A program made the position numbers and the translations under genes. From Valencia hispanica (taxonomy: Eukaryota > Chordata > Actinopteri > Cyprinodontiformes > Valenciidae), in assembly GCA_963556495.2 (NCBI GenBank), contig OY747710.1, positions 40,063,000-40,126,999 on the forward strand: 64,000 nt of DNA. The letters are read 5' to 3'. The notes beneath the pieces are model-generated. The model was not told the origin of the DNA and searched no databases. It saw only the letters and a list, made by a program, of their open reading frames with translations. Below are positions 21,511 through 34,116 of this stretch, piece after piece (position 1 is the first letter of the stretch; every line of letters starts with the position of its first letter).

Positions 21511-22245
21511 GTAGCCAGTCTTGGATGTAAAATATTTCTTTCACAGCATCATAAAACTCCAGAAATATTGTTGTGGCTTTTGGTCTTGGTGTGCCACCCA
21601 TAGATTATTGGTGGTCCCAAACTTCCCACCCATTTTGAAAATCATCTGGAGGCACCCCTGCTGAAAGGTACCAATTTTGAACTCAGCCTATGAAAGTGGA
21701 AGGTACCTTTAACATTGCATATATCACTGTTTAATGCTTGAAGTTCGCATCACTTAAAAATCATTTGTTGCACACACAAAAAAATGGAGTATGATGAAGG
21801 TTGTAGTACTGTTCCCAGATCAGCTGGAAACGTAGAGGAGGAGCTGGTACCAAGAAGCAGACTCATTTGGTTTGGCACAGTTTCTTTTCCTATACTGATT
21901 GCTTGATGTTAAAAGAGGTGTACCCAGCCCCCTCTTGTCCACTTTAATTTTTAATTACCATCTTCCTCTAACCTTTGTTATAGCCATGACACGCTCGCAT
22001 TAAGCCATGTACAGCAGGAAGGCAGACAGAGAGAGAGGGGCGGGGGGGAAAGCAGGGGTTCACTTGTTCTCCTGAACAGAGAGACTGGATTCACTTCTGT
22101 AATTATGCAGGCAGACGTCCTGTGGGATGAACTCTGGTACCAACATGCTGTCTTTGACATGGGATCAGAGCCCCGGTGCCGCACGGCCTGATGGGGGATG
22201 GGGAGGGTGGTAGAGACATGTCGCCGTTGTGGAAGGATGCAGACC
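21510..22245. other. Unassigned unique sequence
   Basis: GGTACC-containing words near 21667, 21708 and 21847 hint at a decayed DNA element. 21990-22240 is unique and moderately GC-rich with a G-rich patch at 22035-22050. No gene features. Confidence 0.35.
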
Positions 22246-22246
22246 T

Positions 22247-22690
22247 TTGCAGATGTATTTATACCCTTTGAACTTTTTAAGATTTTGTCTGGTTTACAAC
22301 TTGAAGCTACAGTGTATTTATTGATGTATTTCAGGCTGTGTGATAAGTCGAGACAAAGTAGTGCTTTATTTTGAAGTGGAAGGAAAGAGACACGTCCTTC
22401 TTTACAAACTATTTTTACAAAGTTGCAAAAGATAAAAAGAGTATAGCAACAACCCAATTTCCCAAGTGAAACAGTGGTGGTAGCATCATGCTTCTTGGGG
22501 AGCCCACCATACTTTTGCGCTATTTATGTATTTTTTTTACCAGTGTTTATTTTTAATTACATTTTTCTTCTACTCACAATTATGCGCTAGTTTTTCTTAG
22601 TCTATCACATGACATTGGAATGAAATACACAGAATATTGTGGTTGCAACCGGATATGAAATTTAAAAAATGTTTGTTCACAAGCTGCTTT
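22247..22690 (-). mobile_element. Internally deleted Tc1-like element
   Basis: Starts with TTTATACCCTTTGAACTTTT and a TIR-like continuation. It has the transposase-region words GTGGTGGTAGCATCATGCTT (glycine box, antisense) in the middle, then TATGCGCTAGTTTTTCTTAG and GGAATGAAATACACAGAATA towards the far end. Most of the transposase is gone. Non-autonomous or relic. Confidence 0.6.
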
Positions 22691-22959
22691 AACTCAAACC
22701 TGAAGGATAAACCATTTGTGTGTTTCTCGTTCCTTCTTTTTACTTTTACTCAATAACACATACTGAAAATGCTTACTGAGATTTCTGATTAAACACCTTC
22801 TTTGTTGCAAGACAATTAACAAGTAATGATTCTGCTCATAGGGATTAATACACTTCTTATTATTAGAAATTCACAGTGAGGGGAAATGTTATGCTGAGAT
22901 TGATGTTGCCACAGAACCGGCTTCAGCCCCTTAATGAACCGACAGAGTTGTGATCAAAC

Positions 22960-23270
22960 ACACAAATTAACACATTATGTGAAGCACATATAATTGATAT
23001 GAATTGATTCCTTTTGTTCGCTCTGCAAACACTTGATCGCTATGTGTGCGTTTGTCCCCACAGTGGAGTCTGGTTGGAGAGCGTCAGGAGTGAGCTGCCA
23101 TTAGTGCCAGTCAGTTTGATAGACGCCGTAATTGATGGGTCAGCATGTTGCAGAACGGCCCACTAAAGCTTTGTTAATTGTCATAAGAAGCTCAGATTGA
23201 TTGGGGCCACTGCATTAGTACATACAGTGGAATTGATTAATGTTTTGTTCTGAAAGGAATGCACGTAATG
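22960..23270. other. Candidate conserved non-coding block
   Basis: Repeat-free, with words such as ATTGATATGAATTGATTCC, CCGTAATTGATGGGTCAGC and GGAATTGATTAATG. Resembles fish-tetrapod conserved enhancers in composition. Inference only. Confidence 0.3.
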
Positions 23271-25100
23271 GATGGGTTGGTGTGGCACTTTATTTATTGA
23301 GTTTATTAATGTGAGCCTCAGGACAAGAGTGATGCCATTGGTTAAGGGCGAGGAGATGAGGAAAGAGACAGGCAGTCAGCTCATTGATGCTCGCATTTAC
23401 TTGCACATGCACAACAGGGTGATGCATAATTATGTGTGTGCAAATAAAGAGAGCAGAGAGGAGTGGTCCTATGCTTGATTTGATGCTCAAAACCATTTCT
23501 GTATGAGATCTGTAAGATCTTTTGAAACAAATGCAAAAATGCTGAAAAGACAACATATTGAACTTACAAGACAAAAGAAAGTCAAATATTCAGCCAAAAA
23601 TGCAGTCAACAGGCTAATGGGTATTACATTTCTCAAAAAGAAAATATTATTAACCTTTTTATTTCAGCTGACTTGCATTAAACTATATAATGAACGCTTA
23701 ACCGGTTCCCATTAGCATTATATATATATAGGCAGCTTTTTCACTGATCAAATAGTGATTTATAATATATCTGAATTCATTGAAAATGACATAAGTGGAA
23801 CATGTACATTCATTTTTTATATATATTTCCAAAATTTTATATGTATTGTAAACATGTGAAGAGCCTGCTGTACAGGGATGGAACTAATGATACAGAAAGA
23901 AGCATTCTCTAAGCATCTAGTTTGCTCTCTGGGTAACGTTTGAGAGGCAGGAGTTAAAGGATCAGGACATGCTATATAATCATTGTGGAAGACAAATAAT
24001 CAGGAGCTGCTCCACTTAAAGGCCTTCAGAGAGCAAAATCTTAGAAGGAAATTCTTTAATGAGCCAATGAAGAACCTTTCAAGCTGGACAGAATTGCTTT
24101 TCTTTAATAGTTTTACTGCACTTCAGATATTCAGTCATGTCTGTTTTGAAGGGATAGTTTACATTTTTAAAGTAAGGTTCTGTTGCTTTTTATCAGTAAT
24201 AGTTCCCTTACCTGTGGTAGAAACATATTCTATCACTATTACTTTGTTAAAAACATTCTCAGACAGGTGGAAGGGTAACGATACATCAGACTATGCCCCT
24301 GTTTTAGCTAATTTCAGTTATTTAAAACAAATAAATGCAAAAAATGAATATACTATCCATGCTATTCTTGCCAGTGCAGTAGAATTGATTATGTTAGCAA
24401 GTTCAGGTGTGACAGCTGTAGCAAAGCGGTTTGTTTAGGTAAGTAGCAAACTTTCGTTTTCACAGCTTAGCAGTTTAGCGAAATTTCTTCTTCTTTGCCC
24501 ATTAATAGTGACACAGCAACGGACATGTCAGAAGGGACCTACTGTTGCTCTGTTTTCCGCTGCAACTATAATCAAATGAAGCTTAAACTGTGGCCTCAAC
24601 TGGTGCATGTTAAAAGTTGATTATTCCTGTGATTAGTAGGGTTATTTTACATTGGTTCCAAACAGATAAGGAATTAGGAGGAATGTGACTAAAGAATGAA
24701 AATTTAAAGCAAATACTAAAGATGTGCTTTGACTGCTGATGGTGGTCAGTGGGCCCAGTGGCGCCGATTGAGTGGCAGCCTGGCTTCTGTCCATCTGCCC
24801 AAGGGCAGCTCTGGCTATAATGTAGCTCACCACCATCAGCGTGCGAATGTCTGCATTAATTGGTGAATGAATCATTGTGGTTTGAAGCGCTTTGAAGTCT
24901 TCGGAGTCCTCTGATAAAGCAGCATACAAGCGTAGGCCATTTACCTTTTACTTGTGAATTAAAGCCCTGGGATGATTTAATCCTTACCTCACTTGTACTT
25001 AGGCAACCACACATTGCTGAAGAAGAAATGTCTGCTTCTGAAAAAAATATTTTACAGTGCTGCTGGGAGCAGATCAGGTAAGGTTTAAGGTTTCAAACAT
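23270..25100. other. Unassigned; a 151-codon frame at 23983-24438 without family features
   Basis: The frame at 23983-24438 begins at an ATG but has no motif I recognise and falls in AT-rich DNA. The part from AGGGATAGTTTACATTTTTA (24148) to TGTAGCAAAGCG resembles interspersed-repeat sequence. 24640-24960 is repeat-free and could be regulatory. Confidence 0.35.
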
Positions 25101-25129
25101 AATAACGTAGTTATGTCCTTTTATGAGCT

Positions 25130-25610
25130 TTTATCAGCTTTTCGAAAACGTCTTCCAGAGTGGAGAGTTCTGAAAACGCTGGGTGATTCGTTGTCATGTA
25201 AACGCAAGCCAGAGACTTTTGAAAACCATGACGTCACTGCCAGCCGCCCACGGCCATATCGGACTTGCGCACTCCGCCTTTCTACACAAAAACAACAACA
25301 ATGGCAGATCCAGGTATGCTGTTACCGATTATGCAGTTATTTGGTCTCTGTAAGCAAAACGTAGAGATCATCAGGCTTCAGTTGTACGCGCAGAGACCGC
25401 CATTGTTAGTTATCATGAAATGTTTCTTTTCCGGGTTGTGAAAGGGGAAACCTTGGAACACTGCATACATGGGGCGTACTGCCATCTAAAGGCCGGGCAT
25501 ATGTACTACATCGTTTTTCATTGCGCGCCCTGTAGTGTAAAAGCAGTGCGTTTTCACCCGCCTATTCAAACAAAAACGGCAACGTTATCGTGTAAACAGC
25601 CCCTGAGACA
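25130..25610. mobile_element. MITE-like DNA transposon relic
   Basis: GAAAACG/AAAACGC words near the left end (CTTTTCGAAAACGTC, GTCATGTAAACGC) are mirrored near the right end (GTGCGTTTTCACCC, ATCGTGTAAACAGCCCC). Outer termini are too diverged to define the target site. Class uncertain; Harbinger-like is possible. Confidence 0.4.
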
Positions 25611-25619
25611 CTATCTGCT

Positions 25620-26385
25620 CAGTGATTTAAAGGCATAGAAAACATCAACATCAAATCATCACCAAATGAAATCCTGTTTTTACCTGACAAGGCAGATACA
25701 TATTCTAATATATTTATTGAGTGAGCATTTCTTCAGTCCATGCTCTTTATCTCTAAAAGGTGAAGGGACTGGAGTTACAATGTTATCCCGCTGAAGATGT
25801 TCATGTTTTCACATGTTTTTATTTTTTATCTGCATTGTGTCTTTGAGAGACTGTTTACAAGTAAAATTCCAGACCGGTGGTTAGTAACAAAATGCATCTC
25901 ATGATCTAGAAATAAGGTAGATAATATCCTTCAGATCTACTAAGCATTACTTCTTTTGTCTGCTCACTCTGGTCTTCCTGATCTATTCAACAATTATTTC
26001 CCTACCACCACTATGGGTAGCAGAGCTTTCATCTGGCTGCCGAACTCTCTCCCTGGACTTAAGAGCCCTGCTCTCCAACGGACGCATAAGCGGCGCGTAA
26101 CGTAAGAGATGCGTGTTCCCCACGAGTTCAGCAGCGCTTCCCTTCCTACCGAGAGAGTTTCAGACATGCATTGCCTGCAAATGCGTTCCACGCAGCTGCT
26201 CCCTGGAGATCACAAAATCAAAGAAGAATAACAATTGCATAAATGAATGAGTAGTATGCAGGGAAAATAAGTAATTCTATGTCAATAAGTATCATAAACT
26301 CACCATCCACTCCCAAAACTGTATATATTTGAGTTCATGCCTTCTCCTTTTTTATGCTGTCCTTGTAAATAGGATCACTGATATC
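25620..26385. other. Unassigned
   Basis: Stretch 26010-26060 (TAGCAGAGCTTTCATCTGGC) vaguely resembles the WNSLP region of a LINE C-terminus but is too short to call. The rest is unique. Confidence 0.3.
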
Positions 26386-26387
26386 AT

Positions 26388-26720
26388 AAAACTGAATGAT
26401 TTTCTACTTAAAAAATTTACTTCTAGTCGTCCATGACGAAAACCAACAAATTAGACCCACAGACCAACTGACTTCAAACCTAGAGTCACCGGTGGTTAAG
26501 TTTTGTATTTTTTCATAGTTAAGCAATCAGAAATCTGCATGTGTCTTTAATTCTGGAATTTACTGGATGCTTTACACTACTCCCGTGTCTGATTTACTGT
26601 CGGGTCCTATCTAAACTGCTGAACTTCATGTGTTCGTGAAGCATAGCTCGTAATAAATAGACCCGCCGCGTACATTTAGGAGAGGGAAGTGATTCAATGC
26701 TTCTGAGACGTGTCCGATTT
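26388..26720 (+). repeat. Unclassified dispersed repeat, copy 2
   Basis: Second copy of the 7441-7745 repeat, same orientation. It differs by many substitutions and by an extra stretch near 26630-26685, so both copies are old. Confidence 0.7.
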
Positions 26721-27700
26721 GCACCACTTCGCGCCCAGTAGAAACAGACACATGGAGTATAACGGCAGCTATCAGCTGTGTATTACGCTTCGTAGACATT
26801 ACGCACTACTTAAGCGTAAAGCAGACTTTAGGAAACATTGGTTCTCTCCCTCAGTTTAAATCTGAACTCAAACTTTGTATGGCTGTTAAGCTTGTCACTG
26901 TTTTTTTTTCCTACTGAACAACTTCCATCTTATCACCCTGGATAATTTTTAGACAGGTATTATACCAAAAAAAGCACAGGAAAACACCATCTTTGATTTA
27001 GTTATACAAATAACAGCCTGTCACAGATATCAAACTTACCTCCCTCTTGGCTAACTTGGAATAGCCTGACAAGTCAGCTAGTAACCTCTGCCAACAAAAC
27101 TTAAACATAAGTCCCACAAGCACTGGAACAGCCATTGTGAAAGTGGAGATGCTCACCCGTTACACAGACTTTAACTCTTTGTTGTCCAATATTTTCTGAT
27201 ATCTTCCATAACGATAAGACGGAGGAAAAAACTATAGTACTGTACTTACAAAATTCCTGTTGTATTTATTGTTGTTTTTAAAATTTCAGTGAGGTAATTA
27301 GGAGATTAGTGTCGTGAAATCACACAGCTCTGCTGTCAGTTAAAGTGCATGAAACTGAATCTCATATAGATCCAAACAGCTTTAAACTGTTTTTCTCATG
27401 TTAACAGACTCTGGTCTTTGGTAATTTTCCATAATATGTGTTGTTTTTCTTTGTTTTTTTCCAGACAAAGAAAAATAAATGCTAAAAGGTAACTAAAACA
27501 GTAGTGAGACAAAGAGACAACCATTTATCATGCATCAAGTTACTAGCAAAGGCTATGGTCTGTCATTAAGTTAAAATCTGTTTTTTAAACATTGTGAAAC
27601 CTCCCGTTCCTTCTCCTTGTTTTGATGTAAATTCATTTGCAAGGTTAGATGATGAGGGTCAAATAAAACTATATTTTACACCAGAATTTCACCATGATTG
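26720..27700. other. AT-rich unique sequence, nothing recognised
   Basis: No frame, repeat or motif supported on either strand. Confidence 0.4.
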
Positions 27701-27709
27701 ACCCTGTCC

Positions 27710-27880
27710 TCCAAGGAACTGTTGTGCTTAGTTGCAGAAAGGGTACCCTCAATATATGCTGTCTGGGGTTTGATTCCAGACCTCAGGAACTTTGCTAAAT
27801 CTCTTCACCCCTTCTCTCCCTGCTCATCTCTGGTCTACAACTTTGTGAATAAAGGCTACTAGCAACACAAAGTCTTGGAA
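27710..27880 (+). mobile_element. tRNA-derived SINE, copy B
   Basis: B-box GGTTTGATTCC at 27767-27777, a degenerate A-box region near 27723-27740, then a CTCCCTGCTC-type body and GTGAATAAAGGCT tail. Same layout as the copies at 14297 and 46915 but on the plus strand and more diverged. Confidence 0.6.
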
Positions 27881-28930
27881 AATAAGAAAATAGGACATGT
27901 TTATTCGTAAAGCATCACCAGTTTGCGCAATAACAAGGAACACGTAAGCTCTTCAGTGCAAAGGTTGTCAAAGAAGGAGGAATAGGTGTTTAAAAATTAA
28001 GTCTGTTCAGCCTGAACGGTGTAAGAAGCTCTTTGGAAGTTGTTGGTTTTCTAAAGAGACCTGTCTGCTGTTCTTTCAGGCTGCTAATTCTAAACAGGGG
28101 ATGGGATTTCAGCAGTTCAATCCAATCCATTTCTGATGCATGCATTGACGTCTATTGACCATCAGAGGCACACCCCAGAAGTTCTGCTGTTTCAAAGCCT
28201 GTTTTGCTTCAAGGAGGTTGCAGAAGTCAGAAGAGGTGTGTTAAAGAGTTACAAGCTCCACCAACTCCTTCCTAATCATGTTAAGGAGACCGAGAAAACA
28301 AGAAATGTGTCCTTTAAAACAGAAACATGGTGCCTCTAAATAGGACCACAATTGTATTTATAGAGAGAGAGAAAGTGAATGAGGACACAGCCATCACACA
28401 CAGTCTATGGCACACAGAAAGCCTCAAAAACAATACTACACAAAATGGCTAATGCCATTAACAAGATTACATCCTAAACCATAAAAGGATGTTGTAGCAG
28501 CATAAACATAAGCTTGTCAACATGGCTGTGGCAGGATAATAGCCGGAGGGGGAGTGCTGGTTTAACCTCTGCAGAAGTGAGAATATGAGCAGGCAGCTTT
28601 CCAATCCCTGCTTTGAACTCTGTCCTTGCCTCATTTCAAATATAAATAAACTGTATTTTTTTCATATACTACAGCCTTGTTTACAGAGATCACCTTACAT
28701 TTAATTCAATCTGCATCTACCAACTAAGCAAATGACATTTATGGCAGAATTTTTAAAGCATGCGGGCAGGATGCCAGTCCAAGCCTTTAGAGAGCCCACG
28801 CCCCCACCCCCCCCCAATCACCCCGTTCACTGCTGCAGTAGTGTGGAGGAATAAGAAAGCAGCAGACAGCAGCTTAGTGACACAGTGTAACACAATTGAA
28901 AAAATTAAAGTCTCACAAATGAACATGTCA
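27880..28930. other. Unassigned; short C-rich patch at 28797-28816
   Basis: No recognised element. Frames at 28136-28339 and 28753-28951 show no family features. Confidence 0.4.
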
Positions 28931-29760
28931 CTGTGGAACCCTATCAATTAGTTTTTCAAAGTGGCGGCCCCCACTGTGATGCTTCCACCTATTCTTCCTG
29001 TCACGCAACTCCCTAACAACTCCCCTTCTCCTGTCTACCAGGAACCTATTTGTATGCGCCTCAGTTTCCTCCTCGCGCAGCGGCATGGTCAGACGCTCTA
29101 TTAATCTTTCTATATGAACAGTTACTGGCGCAGATGAAATTGGGCCCAATGAGGCGAGCCTCCAGTGGCCGGGATAGGCCCCATTCATCTTGATTTGATT
29201 CGCATGCTGACACCGGAGCACTGCGATGACAGAGGTTAAGTCACTGAGTGGCCATTGCCTTCTTGTTTGCTCTTTCAACTCCCCACCTTTAGCCACCCCA
29301 TCGCCTTTAGAAATAAGATGTGGAGGGGTGCCTTGTGTCGATTTTATAGAGGCACAAACTAGAACATCCGATAACTCCCACGCGGCTGATTTCACCCCCT
29401 GTCACCGGCCGCCGCGTCTCCAGCAAATATATACAGCATTGGCCCTTCGCCTTGATAGCGTGTGACTTCAGCAGATCAGAGATAGATGCAGGAGGGGAAT
29501 AGAATCAGCTGCCTGACAAGCGGCACCTTCTCTCATCCAGCAATTTCACAGTGTCATTTTGGGATTATTTCATTACTCGCCATGATCCATGACTGAAACT
29601 CATTTTGGCCCTGACTGCTCCGAGAAAATGTGTGACAAGCAGTTGAGAAGAATTGAGAGATGGAGGAAAAACTCGGAGCACTTAGCATTGAGCCACTTGA
29701 ATAATTAAACCTCGGCTCCTTGAAGTATTCATTGGAAACTTCAAGTTGTCACTTGATACC
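28930..29760. other. Candidate conserved non-coding cluster
   Basis: GC-richer than its surroundings, repeat-free, with words such as CTCTATTAATCTTTC and CAGATGAAATTGGGCCC. A minus-strand frame of 155 codons at 28928-29395 has no recognisable domain or splice context, so I do not call a gene. Confidence 0.3.
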
Positions 29761-32690
29761 TTAGTTATTCTTGGACAGACACGGGTTTTGTCTAGCGGGG
29801 CTGTTTATTACTGATTTGCGACACAAGTTTCTGAGGAACAGATATTATAACAGTAGCCAGCTGCTGATATCAGATCTGTTTCCATGTTGCAGCTCATTGA
29901 ACCTGAGCAATGACATCAGTGAGAAACACATCCAACGACCTTTGGTTGCTTGTAGCTCTGCAGCACCCTTCATGTCTTAAGGCTCCTCTCAGGTTACAGA
30001 AGGATTCAAAGACGAGGGATCCAGAGGCAGGAAGTATCGGCGCATTAGCTCCATTGGATTAATTAACAATGATTAATCTCTAAAATTAAGCATGAGACAG
30101 AGACATGACTTGAGACTTGCCATTTCCGTCCTATCTTTAGATGAAAAAAAGGAAAACGGCTTCTTAAGGGTTTGCCATACTCGGAGGCAACATGACACCG
30201 TGCTTATATTGAATGCATGCTGTCCATTGCCACTTTATGAAAACTAGCTGCTCTGGTTGAGGAGCATGAATGATGAGGCTTGAAACAGGAACCTCCACTG
30301 TGCGAACACATACACACATTGGTGTATACACAACACATGCATAATGTGTGGAAACAGGAGTGTTGACACAGATTGAACTCGTATTGCTGATTATTACTTA
30401 AAGTGCCCTAAGGTTTTGTTCCATTTGCAAGGAGGTTGCAAAATTTGCACATCTAGGGACTAAAATATTTGACTACTTTTTTTAGCCATATCAGTTTGAT
30501 TGGATAGAATACCCATGAGGCTCAATTCCCTAGTCTTGCAAAAGTTTCCTTTTTGTATTAAGGTCTGTACTTTGACTAGGTATCAACATAAACCATTTCA
30601 CTGTAGCTTTAGGCTTGTAGGTTCATAGCTTTGCCACTGTCCTGAAGGCGATTTGTGGTACTCTATTTTATTTAGGGGTATCTGAGTTATGGGAGCTGAA
30701 AACAAATGCATGCCACAATTTTCAGATTTGCATTTCCTGCTGTATACATAATGAGACCACATGCACATATTCATTTTCACACACAAAACAGGTATAATCT
30801 GTGGAATCATGAGTGTTGGCACAGAATAAAACCCATATCGCTTTTCATTTTCTATTCAGGCAAAACCACCCTGCGGTTTTGTTCCAGACACATTCAGGTG
30901 CCTCCTAAGAAGCTTTGTGTATGCTGCTAAATTTGTCCTTTACAAAGCCCAGACTGTTAATTGTTCCTTGTCTATCATACCGCTTTTCATGATTTGAATG
31001 GGAGTAATTCCCACCAATGGCAGATTATCTTCACAGACTCCACTGCTACCTTCCCAGCACACACACCTTTGTGACAATGTGTGTATACATCTCCCATTGA
31101 CATTATTACCTCCCAGTTGGAGTGCAGTGTAAACCGCTTAGAGCTTCACAGCCTTTGTAACCTCACTCCCCTAAGGTTGTAAGGGAACTGGATATCCTCA
31201 TTGGAGAAACACAGACACTGCTAAAACAGGTTCTGATGATAATTCTTTTGTAATGACCAATAAAAATACATATGAATAAACCAAAATTGACTAAACAATG
31301 ACTAAAGATTGCCTCTGATTGTTTTAAAAAAAATGTTTGCATACTTTCTACCAAAAAAATATTAAAACCTTTAGAAATCTAGGTTTTAACAGGGAGAAAT
31401 TCTTAAATAAATGAATCATGTGAGGGTCATAAGGATTTGATAACCAACATTTAGCCAGATGAAGAGACTTTTATCAAAGATCAATCTTTAATTTAGTAAA
31501 TGTTGCACTGCTAAATCTAGACATGATAATGTCTATAATAATGTCTCTGAATCCTGTTCCATGCGGCTAGCTGGAGTGAAGGCTATCTAGGGTGCTATCA
31601 AAGACTGAAGGAAAGCTAGGCAACTATCCTCCTTCCATGCAGGTGTCAAAAGCAGCAAATCTGCTGCCAAACCTACAGAATGGCCTCATAATTTGTTGCT
31701 TAATAGAATTATTACTGGAAGTAGAGTAGAGTTCCACCACCCATTAATCAGTACAACCATTGGTTACCATGGAGACTGGTTGCAGTCTGTTGTACAGATA
31801 CTGCTGCAGACACTGCTATCCTAATGCAGCAGGATAACTAGCAAGTCCTCTTGCCAAAATCTATGACACCCAGGTGCTGCTCCAATCCCAAATGCTCTTT
31901 GATCTGTTAAACCATTTATAATAGGATGCTTGTGTAGGAAACAAAAAACGTATCCTTTAAAAAAAAGATTTTTTTTATTTTTATTTTTTTATAATGGCAG
32001 CATATTCCAATTGACTCTAAAATGAACACAGTTGGATTCATCGTTTTTAACATGGGCCTGCTGAGGATATCTTAAAGCCCAGAAGTGGCCAGCGGGCCAT
32101 AAAATGCCCTCGTTTAATCTGAATGGAGATGTTTTTGTAGTTTATTATTTTGCCCAATAAAATTGCTGTTTAATTTCATTATACATCTTATATATGATAA
32201 TTACATTGATTGCTACTTCTTTTGAAGCCAAGAAATTGTGAAAAATTCCTCTTTAATAAGCTGTACACTAAAAGTAAAAAGCTACTTTCTTTTTAACAAG
32301 TAAATGTCTCATCTTAGAAACAATTCATATTTTACTGTATAAAACTATTTTGTGCATTAGACAAGTAAAGTTTTATAAAATGGAAAAAAATGAAGACAAT
32401 ATCCTTAAGTCAATAAATGTCCTTTAATCAAAAGAACAGAATTTTTTTTTTTTTAGAATCCTCTCAACTCGGTTAGATCAAAGAACATATCTTGTTTATC
32501 ACTTTGTTGGTGAAAGAGTTTATTGGACAACTAATTTTAAGCCTATAGATCATATTTGCAGGCTTAAACCTTTTTCTCAGGAGCCATTATATGTCTTCCC
32601 ACCAAAAGATAAACTATAGTTATTACACCATTAAACCTAACAGCCACTATTTAATATGTGAGGAAACCAGTCAGCAGAGCGATTATCCAT
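29760..32690. other. Long unique stretch; possible Tc1 scrap at 30650-30740
   Basis: CAAATGCATGCCACAATTTTCAG near 30704 matches the Tc1-associated words at 4898 and 50075. Segments near 30330 and 30795 share ATAAT-TGTGGAA and GAGTGTTG-CACAGA words, an old local duplication. Otherwise nothing. Confidence 0.3.
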
Positions 32691-32695
32691 TCGTA

Positions 32696-34114
32696 CAGTG
32701 GCTTGCAAAAGTATCCGGCCCTCTTGAACTTTTCCACATTTTGTCACATTACAGCCACAAAAATAAATCAATTTTATTGGAATTCCACATGAAAGACCAA
32801 TACAAAGTGGTGTACACGTGAGAAGTGGAACGAAAATCATACATGATTCCAAACATTTTTTACAAATAAATAACTGAAAAGTGGGGTGTGCGTAATTATT
32901 CAGCCCCCTGAGTCAATACTTTGTAGAACCACCTTTTGCTGCAATTCCAGCTGCCAGTCTTTTAGGGTGTGTCTCTACCAGCTTTGCACGTCTAGAGACT
33001 GAAATTCTTGCCCATTCTTCTTTGCAAAACAGCTCCAGCTCAGTCAGATTAGATGGAGAGCGTTTGTGAACAGTAGTTTTCAGATCTTGCCACAGATTCT
33101 CGATTGGATTTAGATCTGGACTTTGACTGGGCCATTCTAACACATGGATATGTTTTGTTTTAAACCATTCTATTGTTGCCCTGGCTTTATGTTTAGGGTC
33201 GTTGTCCTGCTGGAAGGTGAACCTCCGCCCCAGTCTCAAGTCTTTTGCAGACTCCAAGAGGTTTTCTTCCAAGATTGCCCTGTATTTGGCTCCATCCATC
33301 TTCCCATCAACTCTGACCAGCTTCCCTGTCCCTGCTGAAGAGAAGCACCCCCAGAGCATGATGCTGCCACCACCATATTTGACAGTGGGGATGGTGTGTT
33401 CAGAGTGATGTGCAGTGTTAGTTTTCCGCCACACATAGCGTTTTGCATTTTGGCCAAAAAGTTCCATTTTGGTCTCATCTGACCAGAGCACCTTCTTCCA
33501 CATGTTTGCTGTGTCCCCCACATGGCTTGTGGCAAACTGCAAACGGGACTTCTAATGGTTTTCTTTTAACAATGGCTTTCTTCTTGCCACTCTTCCATAA
33601 AGGCCAACTTTGTGCAGTGCACGACTAATAGTTGTCCTATGGACATATTCCCCCACCTGAGCTGTAGATCTCTGCAGCTCATCCAGAGTCACCATGGGCC
33701 TCTTGGCTGCATTTCTGATCAGCGCTCTCCTTGTTCGGCCTGTGAGTCTAGTTGGACGGCCTTGTCTTGGTAGGTTTACAGTTGTGCCATACTCCTTCCA
33801 TTTCTAAATGATCACTTGAACAGCGCTCCGTGGGATGTTCAAGGCTTGGGAAATCTTTTTGTTGCCTAAGCCTGCTTTAAATTTCTCAATAACTTTATCC
33901 CTGACCTGTCTGGTGTGTTCATTGGACTTCATGGTGTTGTTGCTCCCAACATTCTCTTAGACAACCTCTGAGGCCGTCACAGGGCAGCTGTATTTGTACT
34001 GACATTAGATTACACACAGGTGCACTCTATTTAGTCATTAGCACTCATCAGGCAATGTCTATGGGCAACTGACTGCACTCAGACCAAAGGGGGCTGAATA
34101 ATTACACACACACT
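32696..34114 (-). mobile_element. Tc1-like transposon, copy 1, truncated and inactive
   Basis: Left terminus CAGTGGCTTGCAAAAGT directly follows a TA (32694-32695). The ~200-bp terminal inverted repeat and the whole transposase match the copy at 44450-46054 very closely. The opposite terminal repeat is missing after CTGAATAATTACACACACA, where a mariner-like element begins. With one TIR lost it cannot be mobilised as a unit. Confidence 0.9.
32913..33932 (-). pseudogene. Tc1-like transposase pseudogene
   Basis: The frame is the same length (340 codons with stop) as the open copy at 44819-45838 and is collinear with it, but has two nonsense codons. One TAG at 33804-33806 replaces Gln43 in the N-terminal DNA-binding domain; another at 33552-33554 replaces Lys127. 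The C-terminal 209 codons (32913-33542) are open and contain LWSDETK, GGGSIMLWGCF, QQDNDPKHKA and SPDLNPIENLW. The catalytic DDE residues and the family-typical DND motif are therefore intact in this half. Known: Tc1-family transposases cut and paste at TA sites using a DD34E RNase-H fold. Here the full protein cannot be made. Confidence 0.9.
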
Positions 34115-34116
34115 TA

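Noticed and set aside
21978..22457. 159-codon minus-strand frame as a gene
   Set aside because: It runs from unique DNA into a Tc1 relic, so it is not a real coding unit.
23983..24438. 151-codon plus-strand frame as a gene
   Set aside because: AT-rich, no motif, no splice or promoter context; part resembles interspersed repeat.
28928..29395. 155-codon minus-strand frame as an exon
   Set aside because: No recognisable domain or clear splice sites; the block reads better as non-coding.
32913..33542. Short Tc1 transposase as a working C-terminal protein
   Set aside because: It lacks the DNA-binding domain because of two upstream stops; collinear with a full-length frame, so a pseudogene.
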